64,000 bases of DNA, taken from positions 27,837 through 91,836 of the forward strand of contig CAKPSB010000005.1 of the NCBI GenBank assembly GCA_934183155.1. The letters are read 5' to 3'. The DNA is from an uncultured Bacilli bacterium (GTDB lineage Bacteria; Bacillota_I; Bacilli_A; RF39; UBA660). The notes beneath the pieces are model-generated. The model was not told the origin of the DNA. It searched no databases and worked only from the letters and a program-made list of their open reading frames with translations. The position numbers were made by a program, and so were the translations under genes. This document shows positions 7,512-14,823 of this stretch, in pieces. Every line of letters begins with the position of its first letter. Positions within the stretch are counted from its first letter, which is position 1.

Positions 7512-8775
7512 TAAATATTTATCTGTAAGTGCAATTACACGTTATTTAAAAGCAAAATTCGCAGTTGATGAAAACCTTCAAAAGGTTTATTTAAAAGGTG
7601 AAATATCAAATTTTAAGGCTCATTCTTCTGGACATTTTTACTTTTCTTTGAAAGATGAAAATAGTAAAATAAACGCTATAATGTTTAGAAGTAATGCTAG
7701 CAAGATTCAGTTTCAACCGGCTGATGGAATGAAAGTTTTAGTAACTGGACGTATTAGTATTTATGAATCATTAGGTGGATATCAAATATATGTTGATGAA
7801 ATGTTAGAAGATGGTGTTGGTAATTTATATGTTGCTTTTGAACAGTTAAAAAAGAAGTTACTTGCTGAAGGAATGTTTGATGAGGGGCATAAAAAATCTA
7901 TTCCTAAGATTCCTCAAAAGGTTGGAGTTATAACGGCTAGTACAGGAGCGGCTATTCGTGATATTTTAACTACAATTAAAAGAAGATATCCTATATGTGA
8001 AATTATTCTTTTTCCAACTTTAGTACAGGGTGAAAATGCAAAAGATGATATTGCGAGAAATATTTTGCGAGCTCAAAATTATGATTTGGATGTTCTGATC
8101 GTTGGTAGAGGTGGCGGGTCTATTGAAGATTTGTGGCCTTTTAATGAAGAGGTTGTTGCTAGAGCTATTTATGATTCTAAAATACCTGTTATTAGTGCAG
8201 TTGGTCACGAGGTTGATTTTACGATTGCTGATTTTGTTGCTGATTTAAGGGCTCCAACGCCAACGGCAGCGGCGGAACTTGCGGTTCCGAATATGGGAGA
8301 TTTAGTAAATCATATAAAACAGCTTGAAATAAGATTAAATGAAGCTATAAATAAAAAAATTAATTATCAAAAGTTATATTTAGATTCTATTAAGAATTCA
8401 TTTGCTTTAAAGAATCCTATGATTATGTTTGAAAATAGAAAACAAAATTTAGATTTATTGAATAATAAATTATATGATCTTATTATAAATAAAATTGAAA
8501 AAGAAAAAGTAAACTTGAATCATTTAAGGAAAAGCTATGTTTTACAAAACCCTAGTTTAATTTATAAAAATGAAAAAATTTTGCTTAAAAATATTATAGA
8601 TAAATTAAATCTTTTAAATCCACTTAATATTTTATCAAGGGGGTATAGTATATCTTATTTTAATGATAAAACGTTAAAGAGTGTTAAGAGTGTAAGAAAG
8701 AATGACTTAATAGATATAAAATTAACTGATGGATTTATAAAAACGAAGGTAATGGAGATTAAGGAGGAAAAATAA
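7504..8775 (+). CDS. xseA: Exodeoxyribonuclease VII large subunit
   Basis: Catalytic subunit of ExoVII, which degrades single-stranded DNA in both directions to oligonucleotides. The 423-residue protein begins with an OB-fold (YLSVSAITRYLKAKF, VYLKGEISNFK.HSSGHFYFSLKDE) for DNA binding, followed by the catalytic region with GVITASTGAAIRDI, LIVGRGGGSIEDLWPFNEE and SAVGHEVDFTIADFVADLRAPTPTAAAEL, and a coiled-coil C-terminus that binds XseB. Length and motifs are typical. It overlaps nusB by 8 bases and xseB by one (TAATG). Confidence 0.96.
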   Translation: MNDKYLSVSAITRYLKAKFAVDENLQKVYLKGEISNFKAHSSGHFYFSLKDENSKINAIMFRSNASKIQFQPADGMKVLVTGRISIYESLGGYQIYVDEMLEDGVGNLYVAFEQLKKKLLAEGMFDEGHKKSIPKIPQKVGVITASTGAAIRDILTTIKRRYPICEIILFPTLVQGENAKDDIARNILRAQNYDLDVLIVGRGGGSIEDLWPFNEEVVARAIYDSKIPVISAVGHEVDFTIADFVADLRAPTPTAAAELAVPNMGDLVNHIKQLEIRLNEAINKKINYQKLYLDSIKNSFALKNPMIMFENRKQNLDLLNNKLYDLIINKIEKEKVNLNHLRKSYVLQNPSLIYKNEKILLKNIIDKLNLLNPLNILSRGYSISYFNDKTLKSVKSVRKNDLIDIKLTDGFIKTKVMEIKEEK

Positions 8776-8999
8776 TGACTAAGGAGAAAACTTTTGAAGA
8801 AAAAATAGCGTTACTTGAAAATATTGTTACTACTTTAGAAAATGGTGATACACCACTTGATGATTCAATCAAAAAGTATACTGAGGCTATGCAGTTAGTT
8901 AAGCAATGCGATGAAGAACTTAATAATATTGAAGAGAAAGTAAATAAAATTGTGATGGACAATGGGTCTTTAGAAAATTTTGAGGCTAAGGAAGAATGA
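8775..8999 (+). CDS. xseB: Exodeoxyribonuclease VII small subunit
   Basis: A 74-residue helical-hairpin protein: TFEEKIALLENIVTTLENGDTPLDDSIKKYTEAM is the family core. Several copies wrap the XseA coiled coil and are needed for ExoVII activity. AAGGAGG precedes the ATG, whose A is shared with the xseA stop. The stop overlaps the next gene's ATG by four bases, joining a pilin-like gene to the DNA repair unit. Confidence 0.95.
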   Translation: MTKEKTFEEKIALLENIVTTLENGDTPLDDSIKKYTEAMQLVKQCDEELNNIEEKVNKIVMDNGSLENFEAKEE

Positions 9000-9415
9000 A
9001 AAAGGGTTTTACTTTAGTTGAATTATTAGCGGTTATTGCAATAATTGCTATTATTGCTACTATAACAACGCCTTTGATTTTAAATGTGATTAGTACATCT
9101 AAGGAAAAATCTTTTAAAGATAGTGCTTATAGTTTGGTCTTTGCGGCTACTAATTATCAAGCTGAGGCACAAAAGAATAATAGTGATGTTGTTTTAACAA
9201 TTGATTATGCTAATGATTCGAGTGAAAAAAAAGCGCTTTTAAAAACTAAAGGTAAATTGCCTGATGCGGGGCAATTAAAAATAGATGAAAATGGTAAAGT
9301 TACTTTAGCTTTATGGAGTGATGACGCTAAAATTTGTGCAATTAAAAAAAATAATGAGAAGAATATTACTCTTAGTAAAATAAGTAAAGCTCAATGTGTA
9401 ATAGGAAATGATTAA
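8996..9415 (+). CDS. Type IV pilin-like protein (class I prepilin)
   Basis: 139 residues starting MKKG-FTLVELLAVIAIIAIIATITTP, the textbook class III signal peptide for prepilin peptidase: cleavage after Gly, Phe1 methylated, Glu5, then a hydrophobic helix. The globular part contains two cysteines near the C-terminus (ICAIKKN and AQCVIG) that could form a disulphide, as in ComGC-like and minor pilins. It overlaps xseB by four bases and abuts the next gene with no spacer. It is probably a pseudopilin of a competence or type II-like machine; the rest of that machine is not here. Confidence 0.75.
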   Translation: MKKGFTLVELLAVIAIIAIIATITTPLILNVISTSKEKSFKDSAYSLVFAATNYQAEAQKNNSDVVLTIDYANDSSEKKALLKTKGKLPDAGQLKIDENGKVTLALWSDDAKICAIKKNNEKNITLSKISKAQCVIGND

Positions 9416-10240
9416 ATGAAAAAAGGATTTACAGTTGCTCAAATGGTTGGATTTATTGCTTTGGTTTTTATTGGTTTAATAGTTTTTTTTATAGGAAGTT
9501 TTATATTAAAAAAAACAAGTGGGCCAAAGGAAGTTTTACAAAATGTTGGTGTAGAGGATGAGAAAGTTAAAATAATTTTAAAGGGTGACTTTTTAACTTA
9601 TGCTGAAATAAATACAAAGTATAAGGATAAAAAAGTAGCGGCTTATATAAATGGAAAAGATGTTTCAAATAAAGTAACCCTTTCTTATTTTCAGGGCGGT
9701 AGACAAGTTAATGAGATAGATACAAAGTATGAAGGTACTTTTATTATTAAATATGAACTTGCGTATGAAAATAAGGTTTATAAGGCAACTAGAGTAGTTA
9801 TTGTAATAGATAGTATTTCTCCAAATTTATCTGTTCCAAAGGATACAATTATTACTACTGATGAGGTAGCTTTTTACAATGTTACTGATGGAGTTTTGGC
9901 GACGGATAATTCAGGTAAAGTTAGCTTTAAATGTAATAATCCATTATTACCAAAACCTGGAAATTATATTATTGAGTGTGAAGCTAAAGATGGTAGTGGT
10001 AATAAAACTAAAAGAAAACGGTTGATAAAAGTAATTCAAAAAATTAGTTTTGAAGGTAATGAGAATGTTACAATTAAATATCCAGATGGAGATTTTATAT
10101 ACAAGTATAGTTTGGACGGCGGTAAGACTTGGACTGAGACTGATAAAAAAACTACAGTTAATTTAAAAGAAAATAGTATAGTTGCTGAGGTGTTTAAAGG
10201 CAATAATTTGATTACTTCGGCAACTTATTATAAAAAATAA
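9416..10240 (+). CDS. Pseudopilin-like anchored protein with Ig-like domains
   Basis: 274 residues. The N-terminus copies the prepilin plan of its neighbour (MKKG-FTVAQMVGFIALVFIGLIVFFIG), but the position of Glu5 holds Gln, so it may be an uncleaved anchor or a minor pilin that does not need Glu5. Beyond the helix are two or three beta-sandwich segments: one at about 40-125, a DUF5011/HYR-like one at about 130-205 (SISPNLSVPKD, SGKVSFKCN, NYIIECEAKDGSGN) and a C-terminal one (YKYSLDGGKTWTE). It begins one base after the preceding stop. It is likely a surface or pilus-tip protein; no family assigned. Confidence 0.6.
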   Translation: MKKGFTVAQMVGFIALVFIGLIVFFIGSFILKKTSGPKEVLQNVGVEDEKVKIILKGDFLTYAEINTKYKDKKVAAYINGKDVSNKVTLSYFQGGRQVNEIDTKYEGTFIIKYELAYENKVYKATRVVIVIDSISPNLSVPKDTIITTDEVAFYNVTDGVLATDNSGKVSFKCNNPLLPKPGNYIIECEAKDGSGNKTKRKRLIKVIQKISFEGNENVTIKYPDGDFIYKYSLDGGKTWTETDKKTTVNLKENSIVAEVFKGNNLITSATYYKK

Positions 10241-10268
10241 CATACTTTTTAAGTATGTTATATTTTTC
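10238..10268. terminator. Bidirectional terminator between pilin-like genes and lexA
   Basis: AACATACTT-TT-AAGTATGTT is a perfect inverted repeat, followed by TATTTTT on the plus strand and by TTTTTTA on the minus strand. It serves both convergent genes. Confidence 0.75.
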
Positions 10269-10875
10269 TATATAGGCCGATAGCTTTGCCTAAAATTGTT
10301 ACGTCATTTAAAATAATTGGTTCCATTGTGTCATTTTCTGGTTGTAGGCGAAAGTGACCTTTTTCTTTATAAAAAGTTTTAAGGGTGACTTCATTTTCTT
10401 CAGTCATGGCCACAACAATTTCACCATTTCTAGCATTGCTATTTCTTTCGACGATAACGACATCTCCGTCTAAAATACCGGCATTAATCATGCTTGTTCC
10501 ATTTACTTTTAAGGTAAAAACTTCTTTGCCTTTTGGTAGCAAGTATGTTGGAAGGGCAAAGTATTCATCTGGCATTTCGATAGCTTCAATGGGACTACCA
10601 GCAGTAATTCTTCCAAGTAGTGGTACTTCAGCAACTAGATCATTTTGTTTTTCAAATTCATTTTTTACTAGTAATTCGATGGCTCTATTTTTAGAACCTT
10701 CTTTTTTTATAAACCCTTTTTTTTCTAGATTTGCTAAATGGGCATGAATTGTGGCTGGTGATGAAATGTCTAAGGCTCTTCCAATTTCTCTAACGGTTGG
10801 TGGGTATCCATGTGAAACAATAAAGTTTTTAACATAATTTAAAACATCAGCTTGTCTTTTTGTTAATTTTTCCAT
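10258..10875 (-). CDS. lexA: LexA SOS repressor
   Basis: LexA represses DNA-damage genes and cleaves itself when RecA filaments form. Residues 1-65 are the winged-helix domain (KRQADVLNYV, GYPPTVREIGRALDISSPATIHAHL). The Ala92-Gly93 scissile bond lies in RITAGSPIEA; the catalytic dyad is Ser128 (NGTSMINAG) and Lys166 (EVTLKTF). All parts for self-cleavage are present. AGGAGG sits 5 bases before the ATG at 10875 but only 2 before the ATG at 10878, so 10875 is preferred (205 residues). Its promoter carries an SOS box over the -35, implying autoregulation. Confidence 0.96.
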   Translation of the reverse strand: MEKLTKRQADVLNYVKNFIVSHGYPPTVREIGRALDISSPATIHAHLANLEKKGFIKKEGSKNRAIELLVKNEFEKQNDLVAEVPLLGRITAGSPIEAIEMPDEYFALPTYLLPKGKEVFTLKVNGTSMINAGILDGDVVIVERNSNARNGEIVVAMTEENEVTLKTFYKEKGHFRLQPENDTMEPIILNDVTILGKAIGLYRKI

Positions 10876-10902
10876 CATATCCTCCTAAATCATTCTATAC
10901 AC

Positions 10903-10931
10903 ATTTTAACATACTTTAAAGTTGTAGTCAA
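10903..10931 (-). promoter_or_regulatory. lexA promoter overlapped by SOS box
   Basis: On the minus strand, TTGACT (10931-10926), 17-base spacer, TAAAAT (10908-10903). The -35 overlaps the palindrome at 10929-10942, so LexA bound there would block its own gene. Confidence 0.8.
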
Positions 10932-10942
10932 ACATTTGTTTG
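10929..10942. promoter_or_regulatory. LexA-binding site 1
   Basis: CAAACATTTGTTTG is a perfect palindrome and matches the Gram-positive SOS box CGAACRNRYGTTYC at 11 of 14 positions. It overlaps the lexA -35. Confidence 0.7.
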
Positions 10943-10951
10943 AAAAATTCA

Positions 10952-10980
10952 TTGACACGAAAGTATGTTCGCAGTATAAT
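10952..10980 (+). promoter_or_regulatory. Consensus promoter of the yneA-position gene with SOS box in its spacer
   Basis: TTGACA (10952-10957), exactly 17 bases, TATAAT (10975-10980): a perfect sigma-A promoter. The spacer is almost filled by CGAAAGTATGTTCG (10958-10971), which matches the SOS box at 12 of 14 positions. A strong promoter held off by LexA is the expected design for a damage-induced gene. Confidence 0.85.
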
Positions 10981-11005
10981 TAAATTGTTGAAAGGTTGTG
11001 GGAAG

Positions 11006-11149
11006 ATGGAATTTTTAAAATGTAAATCTATTATTGCTTTATTTGTTATGATACTTAGTGTTTGTTATATAAGTGCGTCTGATAATGTTAAATATGAAAA
11101 TCAAATTCAGAATGATGATTATGAGACGGCTCAACTCAAAGTGGAATAA
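11006..11149 (+). CDS. Small membrane peptide under SOS control (YneA-position cell-division inhibitor candidate)
   Basis: 47 residues: MEFLKCK, one membrane segment (about 8-24), then a short acidic extracytoplasmic tail. The start at 11006 is the first ATG after the mapped promoter; AAAGG at 10991-10995 and GGGAAG just upstream may serve as ribosome site. In Bacillus the gene divergent from lexA is yneA, an SOS-induced single-pass membrane inhibitor of septation, with yneF further downstream; the same order is seen here. YneA proper is longer and has a LysM domain, absent here, so homology is not shown. Function as a division brake is inference from position and regulation. Confidence 0.6.
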   Translation: MEFLKCKSIIALFVMILSVCYISASDNVKYENQIQNDDYETAQLKVE

Positions 11150-11193
11150 TTTTTATAAGTTGTTTTAAAAGCGGATAATTTAGTTAAAATGTA

Positions 11194-11222
11194 TTGCTAA
11201 TAATTATATTTTCTAGTAAAAT
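11194..11222 (+). promoter_or_regulatory. Promoter of yneF
   Basis: TTGCTA (11194-11199), 17-base spacer, TAAAAT (11217-11222), 21 bases before the yneF start. Confidence 0.65.
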
Positions 11223-11243
11223 ATTTGCATAGGAGGAGATATA

Positions 11244-11468
11244 ATGAATTGGGCAGCCTTTTTATTAGATTTATTAAAAGTTGTTGGTGGTATGGTTGTT
11301 GGTATAATTATTGGCTTTTTTATTGCTAAAAAAATTATGAAAAAGCAACTTAAAGAAAATCCACCTGTTAATGAAAAAATGATTAAAGCAATGATGGCTG
11401 GTATGGGTAGAACACCAAGCCAAAAGCAAGTGAATCAAATGATGAAATCAATGCAAAAATATATGTAA
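11244..11468 (+). CDS. yneF: YneF family (UPF0154) membrane protein
   Basis: 74 residues with an N-terminal membrane helix (about 5-28) and a conserved cytosolic tail: IAKKIMKKQLKENPPVNEKMIKAMM, GMGRTPSQKQVNQMMKSM. This is the UPF0154/YneF family, widespread in Bacillota and of unknown biochemical role. AGGAGGAG precedes the ATG. Its position just downstream of the lexA/yneA locus follows Bacillus order. Confidence 0.9.
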   Translation: MNWAAFLLDLLKVVGGMVVGIIIGFFIAKKIMKKQLKENPPVNEKMIKAMMAGMGRTPSQKQVNQMMKSMQKYM

Positions 11469-11490
11469 GCATTGATTTTTACTTTTTTTT
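11446..11490 (+). terminator. Terminator overlapping the end of yneF
   Basis: AATCAATGC pairs with GCATTGATT across the stop codon (14-base loop), followed by TTTTACTTTTTTTT. The same bases contain the -35 of the next promoter. Confidence 0.65.
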
Positions 11491-11500
11491 AATATATTAT
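11472..11500 (+). promoter_or_regulatory. Promoter predicting a leaderless mRNA
   Basis: TTGATT (11472-11477), 17-base spacer, TATTAT (11495-11500). The expected start of transcription, about 7 bases on, coincides with the ATG at 11508, before which no Shine-Dalgarno sequence exists. Confidence 0.55.
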
Positions 11501-11507
11501 TATAAGT

Positions 11508-11942
11508 ATGGAAAAAGAATTTATTGAAATAGCTATTTATGAAAATTTAAACGAGGCAAAAAGAGAGGCAAATTGCGAGGACTTGGATGGTTTGTGCTTT
11601 TATTTTGCTAATAATATAAAACATGATTTAGAATTAATGGATATGAAAGTTAATATGTGGAATATTAGAAGTTTAACTTCATGTGATTATGATCATTATT
11701 TTTTAATTGTATCTGGGAATGGTGATTATTTAATTGATCCTACATATTTACAATTTTTACCGAAGGAAGGTGAAACTCCTTTGGCTTTTGAAAAGTTTCC
11801 AGCTGATGTTTTAATGCAAAGTGAAGAAGGCAAAGAACTTTGTTTTGATTTGATAAATAAAGGATATTTTGAAATAAAAGAAAATGAATTTGATTTATAT
11901 ATAAATAGCTTCAAGCCAAAGGAAAGGAAAATGTATCGATGA
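11508..11942 (+). CDS. Hypothetical protein with a possible Cys-His-Asp triad
   Basis: 144 residues, acidic, no signal peptide. I do not recognise the family. The order Cys30 (LDGLCFYFANN), His63 (DYDHYFLIV) and Asp77 (DYLIDPTYLQF), each at the start of a helix or strand, resembles the triad of transglutaminase-like/papain-fold proteins, where Cys heads a helix and His-Asp lie on successive strands; the IDPTY ending is common there. No ribosome site precedes the ATG, but a promoter placed right at it suggests a leaderless transcript. Its end overlaps tgt by four bases (ATGA), so the two are coupled. Confidence 0.55.
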   Translation: MEKEFIEIAIYENLNEAKREANCEDLDGLCFYFANNIKHDLELMDMKVNMWNIRSLTSCDYDHYFLIVSGNGDYLIDPTYLQFLPKEGETPLAFEKFPADVLMQSEEGKELCFDLINKGYFEIKENEFDLYINSFKPKERKMYR

Positions 11943-13048
11943 AAATCAAATATGAATTAATAAAAAATGATGGTGAGGCTAGAGTTGGTAGATTGATTAC
12001 TAATCATGGTACTTTTGATACTCCAATGTTTATGCCGGTTGGAACGTTAGCTAATGTAAAGATGCTTACTCCTGAAGAGTTGAAAGATGCACATAGTGCT
12101 ATTATTTTATCAAATACTTATCATTTATGGCTTAGACCTGGTGAGAATGTTGTTGCTAATGCAGGTGGCCTTCATAAATTTATGAATTATGATGGTCCTA
12201 TTTTAACTGATAGTGGTGGTTTTCAAGTGTTTTCACTTGCTAAAAATAAGGAAAAGGATATTACGGAAGATGGTGTTCATTTTAAAAGTCATATTGATGG
12301 TAGACCTTTATTTTTAACGCCAGAGCTTTCTATGGAAATTCAAAATAAGTTAGATAGTGATATTGCTATGAGTTTTGATGAATGTATTCCTTATCCTGCA
12401 AGTTATGAATATGCTAAGCAAAGCACTGAGAGAACTTTAAGGTGGGCAAAAAGAGGAAAAGAGGCTTTTAATAATGAAAATCAGTCATTATTTGGAATTG
12501 TTCAAGGTGGTGAGTATGCTGATTTAAGAAAGTTTAGTGCTACTGAAACTGTTAAATTAGATTTTGATGGTTATTCTATTGGCGGAACATCAGTTGGTGA
12601 AGATAAAATAACAATGTATAAAATGATTGATGATGCTATAAAATATTTACCAAAGGATAAACCACGTTATTTGATGGGCGTTGGTGAGCCTGTTGACTTA
12701 TTCGAAGGGGTTGAACGAGGCATTGATATGTTTGATTGTGTTCTTCCAACTAGAATAGCTAGACATGCAAATGCTTTTACTTGTCATGGTAAGATAAATT
12801 TAAGAAATGCTAAATTTAAAGAGGATTTTACACCAATTGACGATGATTGTGATTGTTATACATGTACTCATTTTACTAAAGCATATGTAAGACATTTGTT
12901 TGTTGCTGGGGAGGCTTTAGGAGGTAGACTTTTGTCTATTCATAATATTCGTTTTTTGATAAGATTGATGGAAAATATGCGTGAGGCCATAAAAAAAGAT
13001 CAGTTTTTAGAATATAAAGAACAATTTTTAAAAAAATACCTTAGTTAG
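11939..13048 (+). CDS. tgt: tRNA-guanine transglycosylase
   Basis: Exchanges guanine-34 for preQ1 in GUN-anticodon tRNAs during queuosine synthesis. The 369-residue TIM barrel shows the nucleophile-region Asp91 (TDSGGFQVFS), FDECIPYP, GIVQGG, YSIGGTSVGE, the GVGEP loop, DCVLPTRIARHANAF, and the zinc site CDCYTC...H near the C-terminus. All expected catalytic and metal residues are present. Translation is coupled to the upstream small gene by a four-base overlap, and AAAGGAAAA lies just before the start. Confidence 0.97.
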   Translation: MKIKYELIKNDGEARVGRLITNHGTFDTPMFMPVGTLANVKMLTPEELKDAHSAIILSNTYHLWLRPGENVVANAGGLHKFMNYDGPILTDSGGFQVFSLAKNKEKDITEDGVHFKSHIDGRPLFLTPELSMEIQNKLDSDIAMSFDECIPYPASYEYAKQSTERTLRWAKRGKEAFNNENQSLFGIVQGGEYADLRKFSATETVKLDFDGYSIGGTSVGEDKITMYKMIDDAIKYLPKDKPRYLMGVGEPVDLFEGVERGIDMFDCVLPTRIARHANAFTCHGKINLRNAKFKEDFTPIDDDCDCYTCTHFTKAYVRHLFVAGEALGGRLLSIHNIRFLIRLMENMREAIKKDQFLEYKEQFLKKYLS

Positions 13049-13060
13049 GTGTTTTTTTTT
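13036..13060 (+). terminator. Terminator of tgt
   Basis: ATACCT-tagtt-AGGTGT (one wobble pair) followed by nine T. It overlaps the tgt stop and the end of the facing gene. Confidence 0.6.
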
Positions 13061-13403
13061 GAAACTTATTAATTCCAATAATACTTCCAAAAATTGCTGA
13101 GAAGATTAATATTAGAAAATAAATGCTTTTTTTTATATTAATTTCATCAAAAAGTATTGTGGCTATTATGAAAAATGAAGTAATCATAAAGCCTATTTTT
13201 ATTCCTTCAAGCCAGCCGTTTTTGTTTGCTTTCATACCTGTAAGTATTCCTGAGAAGATTAAACTAATGATGGGAATTATCATTTTGCCGATAACTAGAC
13301 CATTGTAATTTATTGTATTGAGATAATTTAAAGTTGTTAAAATTAAGGATAATGTTAGAAATAAAATAAATGTATAAAGGAAACTAAAAAAAATATTTTT
13401 CAT
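13041..13403 (-). CDS. TIGR04086/YrzE family membrane protein
   Basis: 120 residues with four membrane helices; the second and third are joined by the SGILTGMKANKNGWLEGIKIG segment typical of the TIGR04086 (YrzE-like) family, which often lies near tgt/yajC in Bacillota. Function unknown. The ATG at 13403 is chosen because GAGGTG ends three bases upstream; an in-frame GTG at 13409 lies inside that site. It converges on tgt, sharing 8 bases at the 3' ends. Confidence 0.75.
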   Translation of the reverse strand: MKNIFFSFLYTFILFLTLSLILTTLNYLNTINYNGLVIGKMIIPIISLIFSGILTGMKANKNGWLEGIKIGFMITSFFIIATILFDEINIKKSIYFLILIFSAIFGSIIGINKFQKKTPN

Positions 13404-13504
13404 AAGCACCTCTTTAATTAAAAATATGTCTATATATTTAAAATATGAATTGCTTAATAAAAAATATTATGTTATACTAATTTTGAAAAGTAAGGATGGA
13501 GCTT

Positions 13505-14113
13505 ATGAATAAACAAGATGAAATAAAGAAAGATAATGATGATATTGAAGTGTTGGAGGTATGGGAACCACATGCTGATGAAATTACTTCTGCTAAAGAT
13601 CGCCATATAAAAATGTCTCAAAAATCAGTGAATAGGATAGTTATAGCTTTGGTAACAATTGGAGCTTTTTTGGTAATGTGGTATTCAATATTTGCTCAAC
13701 CGTTAGCTTTTAACAATAGACAAATGAAAACTGGGGCATGGAATATTAGCTTTGTTGATATGAAATTAGAAAGTAAAATTGGTGGTGCTAGAGAATTAAG
13801 CCATCCTGATTATACAAGTACTAAAGCTAGTTTTTATGTTTCACTTACTGGTAAAGGTGATAAGATTGTTTATGAATTAACTATTAAAAATAGTGGAACG
13901 ATTGATGCTATGGTTGATGGTATTTATATAATTCCGGAAAATAAACCAAGTGATCAAATTATTTATTCAGTTGGTGGTATTAATTTAGGCGATGAATTAA
14001 AGGCTGGGCAGTCTACTAAAATGACGGTTACGGCAATGTATAATAATGGCACATCTACTATTGGTACTGTTAGAAAAGATATGTCTGTTATAATAAATTA
14101 TAAACAAAAATAA
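13505..14113 (+). CDS. Single-pass membrane protein with extracellular beta domain
   Basis: 202 residues: an acidic cytosolic N-terminus of about 40 residues with VLEVWEPHADEITSAKDRHIKMS, one membrane helix (about 45-65), then a beta-rich outer domain (GAWNISFVDMKLES, ASFYVSLTGKGDKIVYELTIKNSGTIDA, MTVTAMYNNG) resembling the camelysin/TasA-like or DUF11-like folds carried by SipW-type surface proteins. No enzyme motif. ATG 13505 follows AAGGATGGAG; an ATG three codons earlier lies within it. It is followed by about 225 bases without a gene before rpoZ. The role (surface fibre or scaffold) is unproven. Confidence 0.6.
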   Translation: MNKQDEIKKDNDDIEVLEVWEPHADEITSAKDRHIKMSQKSVNRIVIALVTIGAFLVMWYSIFAQPLAFNNRQMKTGAWNISFVDMKLESKIGGARELSHPDYTSTKASFYVSLTGKGDKIVYELTIKNSGTIDAMVDGIYIIPENKPSDQIIYSVGGINLGDELKAGQSTKMTVTAMYNNGTSTIGTVRKDMSVIINYKQK

Positions 14114-14290
14114 TATTGATTTTAAAAAATATTTAATTATTATAATAAGTTTTATAAAAAACTTGTATATAAAATTATAAAGTTAAAAAAGTTTAGTTTT
14201 TATTTAAATACTAGGCTTTTGTTTTTTTTAACAGTTTTATAAAAAGTTGTTTTTTGGCATGTTAAATAATGTCAAATTTTTGCTAGTTTG
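14114..14290. other. AT-rich non-coding stretch before rpoZ
   Basis: No reading frame is supported here. AAGTTTT-ata-AAAAACTT at about 14147-14164 may be a weak terminator for the preceding gene. Nothing else stands out apart from the very low GC. Confidence 0.4.
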
Positions 14291-14319
14291 TTGAAAAAGT
14301 TATTAAAAAAGTATATATT
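14291..14319 (+). promoter_or_regulatory. Promoter of rpoZ
   Basis: TTGAAA (14291-14296), 17-base spacer, TATATT (14314-14319), 20 bases before the start codon. Confidence 0.65.
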
Positions 14320-14338
14320 TTGTATAGGAGGCGTTATT

Positions 14339-14554
14339 ATGATATATCCATCTATTGATGATTTATTAAAAAAAATAGAATCAAAATATTTATTAGTTAA
14401 TGTGGCTTCAAGGAGAGCTCGTGAAATGGATGAAACCGGATATTTTCAAATGAAGGAAAGTGAGTATAAATCTTCTAAAAATATTGGTAGAGCTTTGGAA
14501 GAAATTAATCGCGGATTGATTAAGATTAAATCTGTTTCTGAAAGTCAAGAATAA
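14339..14554 (+). CDS. rpoZ: RNA polymerase omega subunit
   Basis: 71 residues matching the omega core: YPSIDDLLKKIESKYLLVNVASRRAREM, then the NIGRALEEINRGLIKI helix. Omega binds the beta' C-terminus and assists assembly of RNA polymerase. GGAGGCG precedes the ATG at 14339; an upstream in-frame ATG would add 17 residues not found in the family and lies within the promoter. Confidence 0.93.
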   Translation: MIYPSIDDLLKKIESKYLLVNVASRRAREMDETGYFQMKESEYKSSKNIGRALEEINRGLIKIKSVSESQE

Positions 14555-14580
14555 ATCAAGGTGAATTCTTTGATTTTTTT
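14551..14580 (+). terminator. Terminator of rpoZ
   Basis: AATCAAGG and TTCTTTGATT pair around TGAA (one bulge), followed by seven T. Confidence 0.65.
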
Positions 14581-14631
14581 ATATATTTAAATTTCTTTTT
14601 TATTAAAAAAGGAAATAGGCTTTAGATAAGG

Positions 14632-14749
14632 TATAATATATATAGAAACAAAAAAAGGAACAGTACCCCCTGAAGGACTGTTCCAAATAAAAGAATAAAA
14701 AGGGGCTGGCTAGTTTACACTAGCGCCAATTCAACTTCAATTGAATTGG
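14632..14749. ncRNA. Structured non-coding element upstream of recG (three hairpins)
   Basis: A TATAAT box (14632-14637) is followed by GGAACAGT-loop-ACTGTTCC (14657-14684, perfect 8-bp stem, loop ACCCCCTGAAGG), then GCTAGT-TTAC-ACTAGC (14709-14724), then CCAATTCAA-CTTCAA-TTGAATTGG (14726-14749, perfect 9-bp stem). The first hairpin has seven A on its left side, so on the minus strand it reads as a complete rho-independent terminator. It could therefore end a minus-strand small RNA, or form a leader of recG on the plus strand. No known riboswitch class is recognised. Confidence 0.5.
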
Positions 14750-14823
14750 TACTTAATATAATATCAGGAAATAAAAATATGTCAATAGATTTTTTTAAAA
14801 AAATAGAAAATGAGGGAGAAAAT

